Assembly (NCBI GenBank): GCA_934631005.1
Contig: CAKTXA010000019.1
Location: 1 to 47,903 of the forward strand
Source: an uncultured Oscillospiraceae bacterium
GTDB lineage: Bacteria > Bacillota > Clostridia > Oscillospirales > Oscillospiraceae
Direction: 5' to 3'
Length of the DNA: 47,903 bases
How positions within the stretch are numbered: the stretch's first letter is position 1; each line of letters opens with the position of its first letter. The notes under the pieces were generated by a model. That model saw only the letters and a program-made list of their open reading frames with translations, was not told the DNA's origin and did not search any database. The position numbers and the translations under genes were made by a program. Shown here piece after piece: positions 16,025 to 24,428 of the stretch.

Positions 16025-16470
16025 AATTCCCACTCCTTTTTGAGGATCAGCGCGTCCTCTTTGGGATGAAAGTAGTAATTTTTCCGCAGGCCGATCTGTT
16101 GATACCCTGCGCGCGCATAAAGCCGGATGGCCGGGTCGTTCCCCGCCCGTACCTCCAGCGTCAGCGAGCGGATGCCGCTCCCCCGCAGCGCGGTCTCCAG
16201 CGCCTGCAAAAGCGCCTGCGCCACGCCCTGATGCCGCGCATCCGGACGGACGGCAAGGTTCATCATATCCGCCTCATCCGGCACGCTCTGGCTGCCGATG
16301 TAGCCCAGCAGTCCCATCTCGTCCCGCGCCGTCAGCCACAGGCTGAGCGGATTTTCCAACTCCGACGCAACGGCGGCTTCGCTCCACGGGTCCGAAAAGC
16401 AGACCGTCTCCAATGCTGCCACATCAGCGACGTCCGCCGCCGTCATGGGTCGTATCTCAAATGTTCTCAT
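16021..16470 (-). CDS. rimI: Ribosomal protein S18 N-acetyltransferase RimI-like (GNAT)
   Basis: 149-residue GNAT acetyltransferase. The acetyl-CoA loop is VRPDARHQGVAQALL (about 76-90; consensus R/QxxGxG/A), followed by the RimI-typical LTLEVRAGNDPAIRLYARAGY (about 103-123). The gene is sandwiched between polA and tsaD, with ATGA overlaps at both ends; rimI next to tsaD is the usual arrangement. Substrate by homology is the N-terminal Ala of S18, though RimI enzymes can be promiscuous. Confidence 0.9.
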   Translation of the reverse strand: MRTFEIRPMTAADVADVAALETVCFSDPWSEAAVASELENPLSLWLTARDEMGLLGYIGSQSVPDEADMMNLAVRPDARHQGVAQALLQALETALRGSGIRSLTLEVRAGNDPAIRLYARAGYQQIGLRKNYYFHPKEDALILKKEWEL

Positions 16471-19073
16471 TTTGCATCATACCAGCTTGCGCCCGTCTTG
16501 GCCTCCGCCACCAGCGGCACGGAGAGCGAGACGGCATTCTGCATCTGCTCTGTCATCAGCAGCGCGACGGCGTCCGACGCCTGCACGGGGCACTCCACGA
16601 TCAGCTCGTCGTGCACCTGCAAAAGGAGCCTTGCCCCGCGCGCCTGCTCGCGCAGCGCGGCGTCCACGCGCAGCATGGCGATCTTGATGATGTCCGCCGC
16701 CGTGCCCTGAATGGGCGTGTTAAGCGCCACGCGCTCGCCGAACGAGCGGATGTTGTAATTGCTGCTCTTCAGCTCCGGCAGCATCCGGCGGCGGCCGAAG
16801 AGCGTGGTCACATACCCGTCGCGCTTCGCCTGCTGCACGATGTCGTGCATATACGCGCGCACGCCGGAGAAATTTTCAAGATAGGCGTCGATATACTCCT
16901 TCGCCTCGCGGCGGGTGACGCCGATGTCCTCGGCCAGCGAGAACTCCGAAATGCCGTAGACGATGCCGAAGTTCACGGCCTTCGCCTGCCGCCGCATGAG
17001 CGGCGTGACGTCCTCGGGCCGCACGCCGAATACCTGTGCCGCCGTGGCTGTGTGAATATCCTGCCCGGATTGAAACGCCTCCTGCATCCGCGCGTCCTGC
17101 GCCACGTGCGCCAGCACGCGCAGCTCGATCTGGCTGTAGTCCGCGTCCACGAACACGCAGCCGCTCTGCGGCACGAACATCCGCCGGATCTGGCTGCCGA
17201 GGTCGGTACGCACGGGGATGTTCTGCAGATTCGGCTCGGTGGACGACAGCCGGCCGGTGGCAGTGATCATGTTCTGGAACGTCGTGTGGATGCGCCCGTC
17301 GTCCGCGATCTGCTTGACCAGCCCGTCGGCATACGTCGATTTGAGCTTCGCGAGCGTGCGGTAGTCGAGAATGGACGCAACGATCGGGTGCTTCGTGCGC
17401 AGCTTTTCCAGCACCTCGGCGTCGGTCGAGTAGCCGCGCTTTGTCTTTTTGACCGGCGGCAGCTGCAGCTTTTCAAACAGGATGTGCCCCAGCGCCTGCG
17501 TGGAGTTGATGTTGAATTCCTCGCCCGCGTAGGCGTAGATGGCCGACTGGGCCTGCGCGATGCCGCTCTCCAGTTGGTTTCCGAACGCGATGAGCGCGAA
17601 CTGATCGACGAGCACGCCCGCGGCCTCCATCCGCGCCAGCACCGCGCACAGCGGCAGCTCGATGTCAAAATACAGCCGCTCCATATTGTTTTCCAGCAGC
17701 TTTTCGTGCAGCACGCCGTAGAGCGCTTCCACGGCCGCACACTCCGCCAGCCGTGCGCCGAGCTTCGCCGCGTCCTCCCCTGCTTCCGCCGCGTCCGGGC
17801 GGCCGATGGTGCAGGCGAGATATTCCGTGGCCAGCCGGTCAAGATCGTATTTCCCCTGCGTGGCGTCGAGGATATAGGCCGCCAGCGCCGTGTCAAAAAT
17901 GAAGCCCTCCGCCGGATACCCGGCCTCCAGCAGCGCGCGCTGGAGCGGCTTGCAATCGTGCGTCACTTTTTTGACGGTAGGGCCGAATAAGGTTGACATA
18001 AAGCTCTTATCCGCGGCCGCCGCGCCGGTAAAGTAATAGCCGGCTTCCCCATGTGTCACAGCGATCTCCGAGAGGTCGTGCAACACAATAATGTTTACAT
18101 AATCAAATTCCTTCAGCGCCTCGGCGATCTCGCCCGCCCGTGCGGGATCGGTCACGTGCTCGCTCGTGCACACGCCCTCCACCGCGGTCTCCGGCGCTTT
18201 TTTCTGCGGCGCGTGCAGGCCGTAGCGCGCGATCAGGCGCGTAAACTCCAGCCGCAGGAACAGCTCGTACAGCGCGCCCTCGTCGGGCGGCTGGATGAGA
18301 TTGCCCTCCGGCGTAAAGTCGATGGGCGCTTCGCAGCGGATGGTCGCCAGCTCGTAGGAGAGATAGGCATTCTCCCGCCCGGCCTCCAGCTTTTTGCGCA
18401 CGGATTCCCTGATCTCGTCCAGATGGGCGTACACGCCGTCCAGCGTACCGTATTCCAGCAGCAGGTTCGTCGCCGTTTTCGGGCCCACACCGGCCACGCC
18501 CGGGATATTGTCGGAGCTGTCGCCCATCAGGCTCTTGAGGTCGATGAGCCGCAGCGGCTCGAAGCCGTACTCCGCCCGGAACGTCTCTTCATCGTAAAGC
18601 GTTGCCGAGGTCTGCCCGCCGCGCGTGGCGATGAGCTTTACGCTGACGTGCGGGTCAATGAGCTGCAGGCTGTCGCGGTCGCCGGTGACGATCACGCAGT
18701 CCCAGCCCGCGGCGCTGCACTGCCTGCCCACGGTGCCGATCACATCGTCCGCCTCCCAGCCCTCGCAGGCGTAGATGGGGATGTTCATGGCGTGCAGCAC
18801 ATCCTTCATAATGGGCATCTGCATCGCCAGCTCCTCCGGCATGGGGTGGCGCGTGGCCTTGTAGCCGTCATAGCGCAGGTGCCGGAACGTGGGCGCCTTG
18901 AGGTCGAACGCCACACACAGCGCGTCCGGCTGCTCGTCATTGCGGAGCTTTTCCAGTATGTTCAAAAAGCCGTAGATCGCGTTCGTAAACAGCCCGTCCT
19001 TTGTGGTGAGCAGGCGCACGCCGTAAAACGCGCGGTTTATGACGCTGTTGCCGTCCAAAATCATCAATTTCAT
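16467..19073 (-). CDS. polA: DNA polymerase I
   Basis: 868 residues. The N-terminal 5'-3' exonuclease (about 1-290) has MILDGNSVINRAFYG and the Asp-rich metal sites (EGWEADDVIGT, VTGDRDSLQLI, GDSSDNIPGV). The middle region resembles the 3'-5' exonuclease fold, but the DxE metal motif is absent (VNIIVLHDLS in its place), so proofreading is probably lost, as in Bacillus PolA. The polymerase domain is complete: motif A DADYSQIELR, motif B RRQAKAVNFGIVYG, motif C QVHDELIVE. The ATG at 19073 has AAAGGGG about 11 bases upstream. A good promoter lies at 19101-19129. The stop overlaps rimI. Confidence 0.96.
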   Translation of the reverse strand: MKLMILDGNSVINRAFYGVRLLTTKDGLFTNAIYGFLNILEKLRNDEQPDALCVAFDLKAPTFRHLRYDGYKATRHPMPEELAMQMPIMKDVLHAMNIPIYACEGWEADDVIGTVGRQCSAAGWDCVIVTGDRDSLQLIDPHVSVKLIATRGGQTSATLYDEETFRAEYGFEPLRLIDLKSLMGDSSDNIPGVAGVGPKTATNLLLEYGTLDGVYAHLDEIRESVRKKLEAGRENAYLSYELATIRCEAPIDFTPEGNLIQPPDEGALYELFLRLEFTRLIARYGLHAPQKKAPETAVEGVCTSEHVTDPARAGEIAEALKEFDYVNIIVLHDLSEIAVTHGEAGYYFTGAAAADKSFMSTLFGPTVKKVTHDCKPLQRALLEAGYPAEGFIFDTALAAYILDATQGKYDLDRLATEYLACTIGRPDAAEAGEDAAKLGARLAECAAVEALYGVLHEKLLENNMERLYFDIELPLCAVLARMEAAGVLVDQFALIAFGNQLESGIAQAQSAIYAYAGEEFNINSTQALGHILFEKLQLPPVKKTKRGYSTDAEVLEKLRTKHPIVASILDYRTLAKLKSTYADGLVKQIADDGRIHTTFQNMITATGRLSSTEPNLQNIPVRTDLGSQIRRMFVPQSGCVFVDADYSQIELRVLAHVAQDARMQEAFQSGQDIHTATAAQVFGVRPEDVTPLMRRQAKAVNFGIVYGISEFSLAEDIGVTRREAKEYIDAYLENFSGVRAYMHDIVQQAKRDGYVTTLFGRRRMLPELKSSNYNIRSFGERVALNTPIQGTAADIIKIAMLRVDAALREQARGARLLLQVHDELIVECPVQASDAVALLMTEQMQNAVSLSVPLVAEAKTGASWYDAK

Positions 19074-19100
19074 GGCCAAAGCCCCTTTCTTTCGCCTATC

Positions 19101-19129
19101 ATTCTACCACAACCCCCAGCCGCTTTCAA
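19101..19129 (-). promoter_or_regulatory. Sigma-A promoter of polA-rimI-tsaD
   Basis: Minus strand TTGAAA (19129-19124), 17-base spacer, TAGAAT (19106-19101), about 28 bases upstream of the polA ATG. Confidence 0.7.
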
Positions 19130-19245
19130 TCTCAAATGCGCCGCGGCCCGCGCCGAAAGTTCACGATTTGTTTTCATTGTTTCGCTGGCCTTTTTCTCAG
19201 TTTTCTGGTAAAATATTCGCACAAAGCTGGAAAGGAAGAAGCGAT

Positions 19246-20769
19246 TTGCGCCAAAAGGTACTCGTAGAAAAACTGAAGGAGGCGGCGGCGTCCGTCCTGC
19301 CGGTCACGGCCATCGTGGCGGTGCTCTGCCTGGTGCTCGTGCCGGTCGACGTGGGACTGATGCTGTCGTTCCTGTTCGGCTCCGCCCTGCTCATCCTCGG
19401 CATGGGGATGTTCACGCTGGGCGCGGAGCTGTCCATGACGCGCATCGGCAATCTCATCGGTGCGCGCATGACAAAATCGAAAAAGCTCTGGTTCATCCTT
19501 GCGGTCAGCCTGCTGCTCGGCATTGCCATCACCATGGCGGAGCCCGACCTGCAGGTGCTGGCGGCCAACGTCCCGGCCATCGACAAGACGGTGCTCATTA
19601 TGACCGTGTCGGTCGGCGTGGGGCTGTTCCTCGTGCTGTGCATGGTGCGCATTTTGTTCCGCATCCCGCTGCGGCGGCTGCTCATCATCTGTTATGCACT
19701 GGTGTTTCTGGGCGCGTTTTTGTCCGAGCGCGGGATGCTCTCGGTCGCGTTTGACTCCGGCGGCGTGACCACGGGGCCGATGACCGTGCCGTTCATCATG
19801 GCACTGGGTGTGGGCGTTGCGTCCATCCGAAGCGACGAAAACGCCAAGACCGACAGCTTCGGTCTCGTCGCCCTGTGCTCCATCGGCCCGGTGCTGGCGG
19901 TGATGCTGCTGGGCATCATCTACCGGCCCGATACGGCCGCGGCCGCGCAGACGGCCGTTTCGCAGATCGAGACGAGCGTCCAGCTCGGCGCGGACTATCT
20001 GCACGCGCTGCCGCACTACATCGCGGAGATCGCGATGGCGCTGCTGCCGATCTTCGTATTTTTCCTCCTGTTCCAGGTCTTCACGCTGCGGCTGCGCAAG
20101 CTGCCGTTTTTGAAGATCGTCATCGGCATGGTCTATACCTTCGCCGGCCTCGTGCTGTTCCTCACGGGCGTGAACGTCGGCTTCTCCCCGCTGGGCTATG
20201 TGCTCGGCGGCGCGATGGTGGAGCAGGGCCTTTCGTGGCTGCTCGTGCCACTGGCGATGCTCATGGGCTGGTTCATTATCGACGCCGAGCCCGCTGTGTA
20301 CATTCTCAACAAGCAGGTCGAGGAGCTGACGTCCGGCGCGATCTCGGCCAAGGCGATGGGCATGAGCCTTTCCATCGCCGTGGCGCTGGCAAACGGCCTT
20401 GCGATGGTGCGCGTGCTCACCGGCGCGCCGATCCTCTACTTTGTTGTGCCCGGCTATCTTCTGGCGCTGGGTCTCACATTCTTCGTCCCGCCGACGTTTA
20501 CGGCCATCGCCTTTGACTCCGGCGGCGTGGCCTCCGGCCCGCTGACGGCCACGTTCATGCTGCCGCTGGCAATGGGCGCGTGCGGCGCGGTGGGCGGCAA
20601 CGTGATGACCGACGCGTTCGGCATCGTGGCTTTGGTGGCGATGATGCCGCTCATCACGGTGCAGATCATGGGCGGCATTTATGTGCTCAAGTCCCGTGCA
20701 AAGCCCGAGACGCAGCCGGAGCTGACCTTCGGCGAAAACGAGATCATCGAACTGTGGGAGGCTGTGTGA
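19246..20769 (+). CDS. DUF1538 family membrane protein (probable transporter)
   Basis: 507-residue polytopic membrane protein with about twelve hydrophobic segments and clear internal duplication. Each half carries an AFDSGGV-x2-GP signature: AFDSGGVTTGPMTVPF near 168-183 and AFDSGGVASGPLTATF near 422-437. Each half also has a preceding segment of the form LILGMGMFTLGAELS / LVLFLTGVNVGFSPLG. This matches DUF1538, a family without assigned substrate; the inverted or tandem repeat design and conserved Asp-Ser-Gly-Gly suggest a channel or secondary transporter (inference). The TTG at 19246 is chosen for GGAAAGGAAG 8 bases upstream; no ATG fits. The stop overlaps the start of the PII-like gene by one base (TGATG), so the two are translationally coupled. 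Confidence 0.85.
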   Translation: MRQKVLVEKLKEAAASVLPVTAIVAVLCLVLVPVDVGLMLSFLFGSALLILGMGMFTLGAELSMTRIGNLIGARMTKSKKLWFILAVSLLLGIAITMAEPDLQVLAANVPAIDKTVLIMTVSVGVGLFLVLCMVRILFRIPLRRLLIICYALVFLGAFLSERGMLSVAFDSGGVTTGPMTVPFIMALGVGVASIRSDENAKTDSFGLVALCSIGPVLAVMLLGIIYRPDTAAAAQTAVSQIETSVQLGADYLHALPHYIAEIAMALLPIFVFFLLFQVFTLRLRKLPFLKIVIGMVYTFAGLVLFLTGVNVGFSPLGYVLGGAMVEQGLSWLLVPLAMLMGWFIIDAEPAVYILNKQVEELTSGAISAKAMGMSLSIAVALANGLAMVRVLTGAPILYFVVPGYLLALGLTFFVPPTFTAIAFDSGGVASGPLTATFMLPLAMGACGAVGGNVMTDAFGIVALVAMMPLITVQIMGGIYVLKSRAKPETQPELTFGENEIIELWEAV

Positions 20770-21437
20770 TGGAGCTGTATTATGTGATCGCGATCACCGA
20801 CCGGGACGACGCCGAGACGCTGAGCGGCATCTATAAGCAGACCGGCATCCCCCTTGTTCTGACAATGCTCGGCAAAGGCACCGCAAAAAGTGAGCATCTT
20901 TCCATCTATGGACTGGATGCGACGGAAAAAGCGGTCGTCAGCGCCGTAGCGACCGGCGAGCAGGCGCGGCAGGCGTTTAAGCTTGCCAAGCGGAAGCTGA
21001 TGATCGACATTCCCGGCAACGGCGTGATGATGTCTGTGCCGCTCAAGAGCGTGGCCGGGAGCAGAACGCTGACATATTTGACCGAAAATGCAGAGATGGG
21101 AGGCAGACCGAGCATGGAGTTTGCACACGAGCTGATCGTTGTGATCTTGAATGAAGGATATTCCGACTATGTGATGGAGGCCGCGCGGAGCGCCGGCGCG
21201 GGCGGCGGCACCGTTTTGCACGCAAAGGGCACCGGCAAGGCGCGCAGCGAGACGTTTTTTGGCGTGAGTCTGGCGCAGGAGAAGGACGTTGTGTACATCG
21301 TGGCATACGCCGACGAAAAGGCGGCCATCATGCGCGCCATCCACGAGCAGACCGGCCCCGGCTCCAAGGCCGGCGCGATCTGCTTCTCGCTCCCCATCTC
21401 GGCGGTAGCCGGCCTGCGCGAGCGGGAAGAAAATTGA
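20769..21437 (+). CDS. Tandem PII-like signalling protein
   Basis: 222 residues, twice a normal PII protein (about 112). The C-terminal half (about 117-222) is clearly PII-like: HELIVVILNEGYSDYVMEAARSAGAGGGTVLHAKGTG (T-loop base), FFGVSLAQEKDVVYIVAYAD and a helix ending in IMRAI. The N-terminal half (1-105) has the same beta-alpha-beta pattern, LYYVIAITDRDDAETLSGIYKQTG, but diverges in the T-loop. The uridylylated T-loop Tyr of GlnB is not evident. It is coupled to the DUF1538 membrane protein, so by analogy with PII-AmtB it probably gates that protein in response to a nucleotide or metabolite (inference). The ATG at 20769 is immediate after the upstream stop. Confidence 0.85.
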   Translation: MELYYVIAITDRDDAETLSGIYKQTGIPLVLTMLGKGTAKSEHLSIYGLDATEKAVVSAVATGEQARQAFKLAKRKLMIDIPGNGVMMSVPLKSVAGSRTLTYLTENAEMGGRPSMEFAHELIVVILNEGYSDYVMEAARSAGAGGGTVLHAKGTGKARSETFFGVSLAQEKDVVYIVAYADEKAAIMRAIHEQTGPGSKAGAICFSLPISAVAGLREREEN

Positions 21438-21451
21438 CCGCAGGATATTGC

Positions 21452-21489
21452 AAAATCACCGCAGTTTCACTTGAAACTGCGGTGATTTT
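21452..21489. terminator. Bidirectional terminator between the PII-like gene and cysS
   Basis: Perfect 18-bp arms AAAATCACCGCAGTTTCA (21452-21469) and TGAAACTGCGGTGATTTT (21472-21489), with A-run on one side and T-run on the other. It lies between converging genes. Confidence 0.93.
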
Positions 21490-21502
21490 CTGCATATATC
21501 GG

Positions 21503-22954
21503 TTATGCTCTTCTCCATTTTGCCCCGCCGGGGACGTCGGTCACTTCGATGCCCTGCGCTTTGAGGGCGTCGCGGATGGCGTCGGCCTTGGCAAAATCCT
21601 TGGCCTTTTTGGCGTCATAGCGGTCGCGGATCTGCTGCTCCACGGTTTCATCCTGCTCGCCGGTCTCGGAGACGACGGTATACGACGCGCCGGATGCCTG
21701 CACGGAGGCGTTCATTTTGCGGATCTGATCGGCTTTTTTGAGCAGATCCAAGCTCAAAACGCGGTCAAAATCGTCCAAAACGAAGAGCTTGGTCGCATCG
21801 TTCGTCTGGTATTTCAGCACATCGTAGAGCGCCGTGACGGCGAGCGACGTGTTGAGGTCGTTGCCGAGGGCCTTGTTGAACTTCTCCCGCAGGGCCGCGA
21901 CAGCGGCTTCGTCGATGGGATCGCTTGATGGCTTCAGCGCGGCGATCTTCGTGAGCAGCTTCTGATACGTGCCCGCGGCGTTGTCAAGATTCTCCCACGA
22001 GAACACAAGGCTCTTGCGGTAGTGGCTCTGCAGGCAGAACAGGCGGTAGGCCAGCGGGTCGTAGCCCTTTTCCTCCAGGAGCGACACGGTGAGGAATTCG
22101 CCCTTGGACTTGGACATTTTGCCGCTCGTGGTGTTCAGGTGCAGCACGTGCATCCAGTATTTGCACCACGGGTGGCCGAGGTAGCTCTCGGACTGGGCGA
22201 TCTCGTTCGTGTGGTGCGGGAAGGCGTTGTCGATGCCGCCGCAGTGGATGTCCAGATCCTCGCCGAGGTGCTTGATGGAGATGCCGGAGCACTCGATGTG
22301 CCAGCCCGGATAGCCCACGCCCCACGGCGAGTCCCACTTGAGCGCCTGATCCTCAAATTTCGACTTTGTGAACCAGAGGACAAAGTCGTTCTTGTTGCGC
22401 TTGTTCGTGTCCTCCTCCACGCCCTCGCGGACGCCGACAGCCAGATCCTCGGCGTCGTGGTCGTTAAAGACATAGTAGCGCTGGAGCTTCGACGTGTCAA
22501 AATAGACGTTGCCGCCGGCAAAGTAGGCGTAGCCGGTGTCCATGAGCCTGGAGATGATCCGGATATACTCGTCGATGCAGTTTGTCGCAGGCTCCACGAC
22601 GTCCGGGCGCTTGATGTTGAGCTTTTGACAGTCGGCAAAGAACGCGTCGGTATAGAACCTTGCGATGTCCATGACGGACTTGTGCTCACGCTTCGCGCCC
22701 TTGAGCATCTTGTCCTCACCCTCGTCGGCGTCGCTCGTGAGGTGGCCGACGTCGGTGATGTTCATCACGCGCTTGACGTTGTAGCCGCTGTAGCGCAGGT
22801 ATTTTTCCAGCACATCCTCCATGATGTAGCTGCGCAGATTGCCGATGTGGGCAAAATGATAGACCGTGGGGCCGCAGGTGTACATCTTGACGATGTCGGG
22901 GTGGTTGGGGATGAATTCCTCTTTTTTATGGCTTGCCGAGTTGTACAGATACAT
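21503..22954 (-). CDS. cysS: Cysteinyl-tRNA synthetase
   Basis: 483 residues, class I synthetase charging tRNA-Cys. Zn-binding CGPTVYHFAHIGN holds Cys27 and the HIGH-type motif HIGN (36-39); WHIECS and HTNEIAQSE supply further Zn ligands; KMSKS is present as GKMSKSKGEF. The C-terminal DALR-like region is complete. The ATG at 22954 has GAGGAGG about 6 bases upstream. It is co-transcribed with cysE 12 bases upstream, under a Cys T-box, so rises when charged tRNA-Cys is scarce. Confidence 0.96.
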   Translation of the reverse strand: MYLYNSASHKKEEFIPNHPDIVKMYTCGPTVYHFAHIGNLRSYIMEDVLEKYLRYSGYNVKRVMNITDVGHLTSDADEGEDKMLKGAKREHKSVMDIARFYTDAFFADCQKLNIKRPDVVEPATNCIDEYIRIISRLMDTGYAYFAGGNVYFDTSKLQRYYVFNDHDAEDLAVGVREGVEEDTNKRNKNDFVLWFTKSKFEDQALKWDSPWGVGYPGWHIECSGISIKHLGEDLDIHCGGIDNAFPHHTNEIAQSESYLGHPWCKYWMHVLHLNTTSGKMSKSKGEFLTVSLLEEKGYDPLAYRLFCLQSHYRKSLVFSWENLDNAAGTYQKLLTKIAALKPSSDPIDEAAVAALREKFNKALGNDLNTSLAVTALYDVLKYQTNDATKLFVLDDFDRVLSLDLLKKADQIRKMNASVQASGASYTVVSETGEQDETVEQQIRDRYDAKKAKDFAKADAIRDALKAQGIEVTDVPGGAKWRRA

Positions 22955-22966
22955 CTTGTTTCCTCC

Positions 22967-23605
22967 TCAGGTATCGGATCGTTCCGTGTCGCACTGCGCG
23001 TCCTCCAGCCGGGCTTCCAGCCGCGAAAGGCGCTGCTTGAGCGTTTCAAGCTCCAGCATCACGGGGTCTGGCGTGTGGATATGGTCGAGCTTTTCGCCGC
23101 ACAGGCGGACGATATGCCCCGGCACGCCCACGACGGTGGCGTTGTCGGGCACCTCGCGCAGCACCACGGCGTTGGCCGCGATGCGGGCATTGTTGCCCAC
23201 GTGGATGGGGCCGAGGACCTTGGCACCCGCGCCGACCATCACATTGCTGCCGAGCGTGGGGTGGCGCTTGCCGACGTCCTTGCCCGTGCCGCCGAGCGTG
23301 ACGCCCTGATAGAGCAGACAGTCGTCGCCGATCTCGGCGGTCTCACCGATGACGATGCCGGTGCCGTGGTCGATCACAAGGCGCTTACCGATGCGCGCGC
23401 CGGGGTGGATCTCGATGCCCGTCCAGAGCTTGGACCACTGCGACACGGCGCGGGCCAGAAAGCGGCAGTGATGGCGGTGGAGCCAGTGCGCGATGCGATA
23501 GTCGATCGTGGCGTGCAGGCCGTTATACAGCAGCAATATCTCCACCGCGCTGCGCGCGGCGGGATCGTTGCGTTTATAGGCGCGAATATCATCAAACAGT
23601 TGCAT
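22967..23605 (-). CDS. cysE: Serine O-acetyltransferase
   Basis: 212-residue hexapeptide-repeat acyltransferase of the short (EpsC/CysE) type. It makes O-acetylserine from serine and acetyl-CoA, the first step of cysteine synthesis. Visible motifs are HPGARIGKRLVIDHGTGIVI (catalytic His in DHGTG), LYQGVTLGGTGK and GAGAKVLGPIHVG left-handed helix repeats. The N-terminal helices are short, as in Gram-positive enzymes. The ATG at 23605 has TGGAGG just upstream. It is first in the T-box controlled cysE-cysS pair, joining cysteine supply to cysteine charging. Confidence 0.94.
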   Translation of the reverse strand: MQLFDDIRAYKRNDPAARSAVEILLLYNGLHATIDYRIAHWLHRHHCRFLARAVSQWSKLWTGIEIHPGARIGKRLVIDHGTGIVIGETAEIGDDCLLYQGVTLGGTGKDVGKRHPTLGSNVMVGAGAKVLGPIHVGNNARIAANAVVLREVPDNATVVGVPGHIVRLCGEKLDHIHTPDPVMLELETLKQRLSRLEARLEDAQCDTERSDT

Positions 23606-23631
23606 GAAGCCTCCAAAATGATGGGATAAAC

Positions 23632-23853
23632 ACAAAAACCGCCTCCTGATCCGGGATCAAGAGGCGGGTAAAAACTCGCGGTTCCACTCTGATTTCTTAC
23701 TTTAGCCTTGACGCGGCTTACACGGGGTCTCCCCTCGCTCACGAACGCACTTCCCCTGCCCTCCTGCGATCTCCGCTTACAGCCGGCGGCGGAAACTCTC
23801 TGGCGCGTCCGGCAGGGTACTCTTTTCGGTCAACGCGATATGCAGTTTTTGAC
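23632..23853 (-). promoter_or_regulatory. Cysteine T-box riboswitch leader of cysE-cysS
   Basis: The minus-strand leader contains the T-box sequence AGAGTGGAACCGCG (23690-23677) and Stem I elements such as CCAGAGAGTTTCC and GGCTGTAAGCGGAGATC. A terminator CCGCCTCTTGATCC/GGATCAGGAGGCGG (23668-23639) is followed by TTTTTG. A TGC codon in GGAAGTGCGTTC (around 23746-23752) lies where the specifier loop is expected and matches Cys. Uncharged tRNA-Cys should pair with the leader and prevent termination. Confidence 0.92.
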
Positions 23854-23859
23854 GCGCAC

Positions 23860-23888
23860 ATCATATCACGCGCGCCGCGCGGTGTCAA
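23860..23888 (-). promoter_or_regulatory. Sigma-A promoter of the cysE-cysS T-box transcript
   Basis: Minus strand TTGACA (23888-23883), 17-base spacer, TATGAT (23865-23860). It starts only a few bases after the pgsA stop codon. Confidence 0.85.
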
Positions 23889-23894
23889 GTGAAG

Positions 23895-24428
23895 TCAGTT
23901 CTTCGGGAGCAGGATATGCCAGTTCTTCACGAAATATTCCACGCCCGAGTAGATCGTGACGACAAGGATGACGATGCTCACCACGAGGTCGAGCGTCACG
24001 TTTCCGGGAATGGCCATCATCAGGATCAGGCCGACCATGGTGCTGGCGGTCTTGATCTTGCCGCTCCAGCCGGCGGCGATGACCTTGCCGTTGTTGGCGG
24101 CGACCATGCGCAGGCCCGAGATGGCAAGCTCGCGCGCGACCACGATAAACACGATCCAGTCGGTCATTCTCCCCTGCCCGACAAAGATGATCAGGCACGA
24201 TGTGACCAGCAGCTTATCAGCCAGCGGGTCAAGGAATTTGCCGAAATCCGTGACCTGATTGCAGCGGCGGGCGATCTGGCCGTCGATAAAATCGCTCAGG
24301 CTCGCCAGCGCGAACACGCCGAGCGCGGCCCAGCGCAGCGCGGGATCCTTTGCGCTGAGGATGAGAAAGACCATAAATACGGGGATGAGCACCACGCGCA
24401 CGAGCGTGATCTTACTGGCAGTTGTCAT
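23895..24428 (-). CDS. pgsA: CDP-diacylglycerol-glycerol-3-phosphate 3-phosphatidyltransferase
   Basis: 177-residue membrane enzyme that makes phosphatidylglycerol phosphate from CDP-diacylglycerol and glycerol-3-phosphate. The CDP-alcohol phosphatidyltransferase motif is present: SDFIDGQIARRCNQVTDFGK then FLDPLADK (about 45-72), with the paired Asp residues. Four to five hydrophobic helices surround it. The ATG overlaps the rimO stop by 4 bases and has GGAGG upstream. It is last in recA-recX-rimO-pgsA. Confidence 0.94.
   Translation of the reverse strand: MTTASKITLVRVVLIPVFMVFLILSAKDPALRWAALGVFALASLSDFIDGQIARRCNQVTDFGKFLDPLADKLLVTSCLIIFVGQGRMTDWIVFIVVARELAISGLRMVAANNGKVIAAGWSGKIKTASTMVGLILMMAIPGNVTLDLVVSIVILVVTIYSGVEYFVKNWHILLPKN

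Noticed and set aside
23701..23959. Plus-strand frame of about 80 codons over the T-box leader
   Set aside because: The region is explained by a T-box riboswitch and its promoter on the other strand.
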